Assembly (NCBI GenBank): GCA_016293365.1
Contig: JAEDEK010000053.1
Span: 1-12,870, forward strand
Direction of reading: 5' to 3'
Length of the DNA: 12,870 nt
DNA from: Bulleidia sp.
GTDB taxonomy: Bacteria > Bacillota_I > Bacilli_A > Erysipelotrichales > Erysipelotrichaceae
In this document: positions 12,845 through 12,870 of the stretch, piece after piece
How the letters are laid out: every line of letters starts with the position of its first letter
Position numbering within the stretch: the stretch's first letter is position 1
Notes under the pieces: generated by a model
What the model was told of the DNA's origin: nothing
Seen by the model: only the letters and a program-made list of their open reading frames with translations
Databases searched by the model: none
Program-made: the position numbers and the translations under genes

Positions 12845-12870
12845 CACCTTTTTTCATTTTTTTATTCAGA

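Noticed and set aside
1..12870. CRISPR array, insertion sequence, prophage or integrase attachment site at the tRNAs
   Set aside because: No repeat-spacer pattern, no transposase or integrase motifs, and no duplicated tRNA 3' end in the window.

Overview
The window looks like chromosomal DNA from an anaerobic, moderately low-GC Bacillota, probably a gut commensal. The grounds are strong AGGAGG-type ribosome binding sites, TTGACA/TATAAT promoters, short U-tailed terminators, ATGA gene overlaps, two RpiR-type sugar regulators and a Cys-type sulfatase of the kind matured without oxygen. Erysipelotrichales or a related lineage is a guess; there is no rRNA or other marker to settle it.

Layout. 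At 1-2222 all genes are on the minus strand: the start of a small membrane protein that runs off the left edge, an lgt-rpiB operon (prolipoprotein diacylglyceryl transferase family protein plus ribose-5-phosphate isomerase B, coupled by ATGA), and a six-helix DUF308/HdeD-like membrane protein. At 2344-3277 is a plus-strand D-2-hydroxyacid dehydrogenase whose proper start is out of frame with its body, with the break at a run of six A. At 3595-6015 a cytosolic sulfatase (minus) and an RpiR regulator (plus) diverge from overlapping promoters. At 6134-11078 minus-strand genes follow: a fused PTS-IIB/ROK-like protein, a large unclassified glycosidase overlapping it by ATGA, then a DJ-1/PfpI protein and a second RpiR regulator. 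At 11156-12870 are a small exported or anchored protein, tRNA-Thr(CGU), a non-coding stretch, an orphan Hpt protein and tRNA-Lys(CUU).

The middle of the window reads as an accessory glycan locus: sulfate-ester removal, glycosidase, sugar-phosphate-sensing regulators and a probable sugar-sensor fusion, with no transporter in view. That link is an inference from proximity.

Two non-coding stretches carry RNA-like signals. At 6134-6352 a TTGACA-N17-TATATT promoter overlaps the stop codon of the second RpiR gene and is followed by hairpins, including a tandem pair, and a U7 terminator. At 11784-11988 a minus-strand rod-like fold of about 190 nt has G-U pairs that work only on that strand, a size and shape reminiscent of 6S RNA. 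Neither could be matched to a known family without a search.
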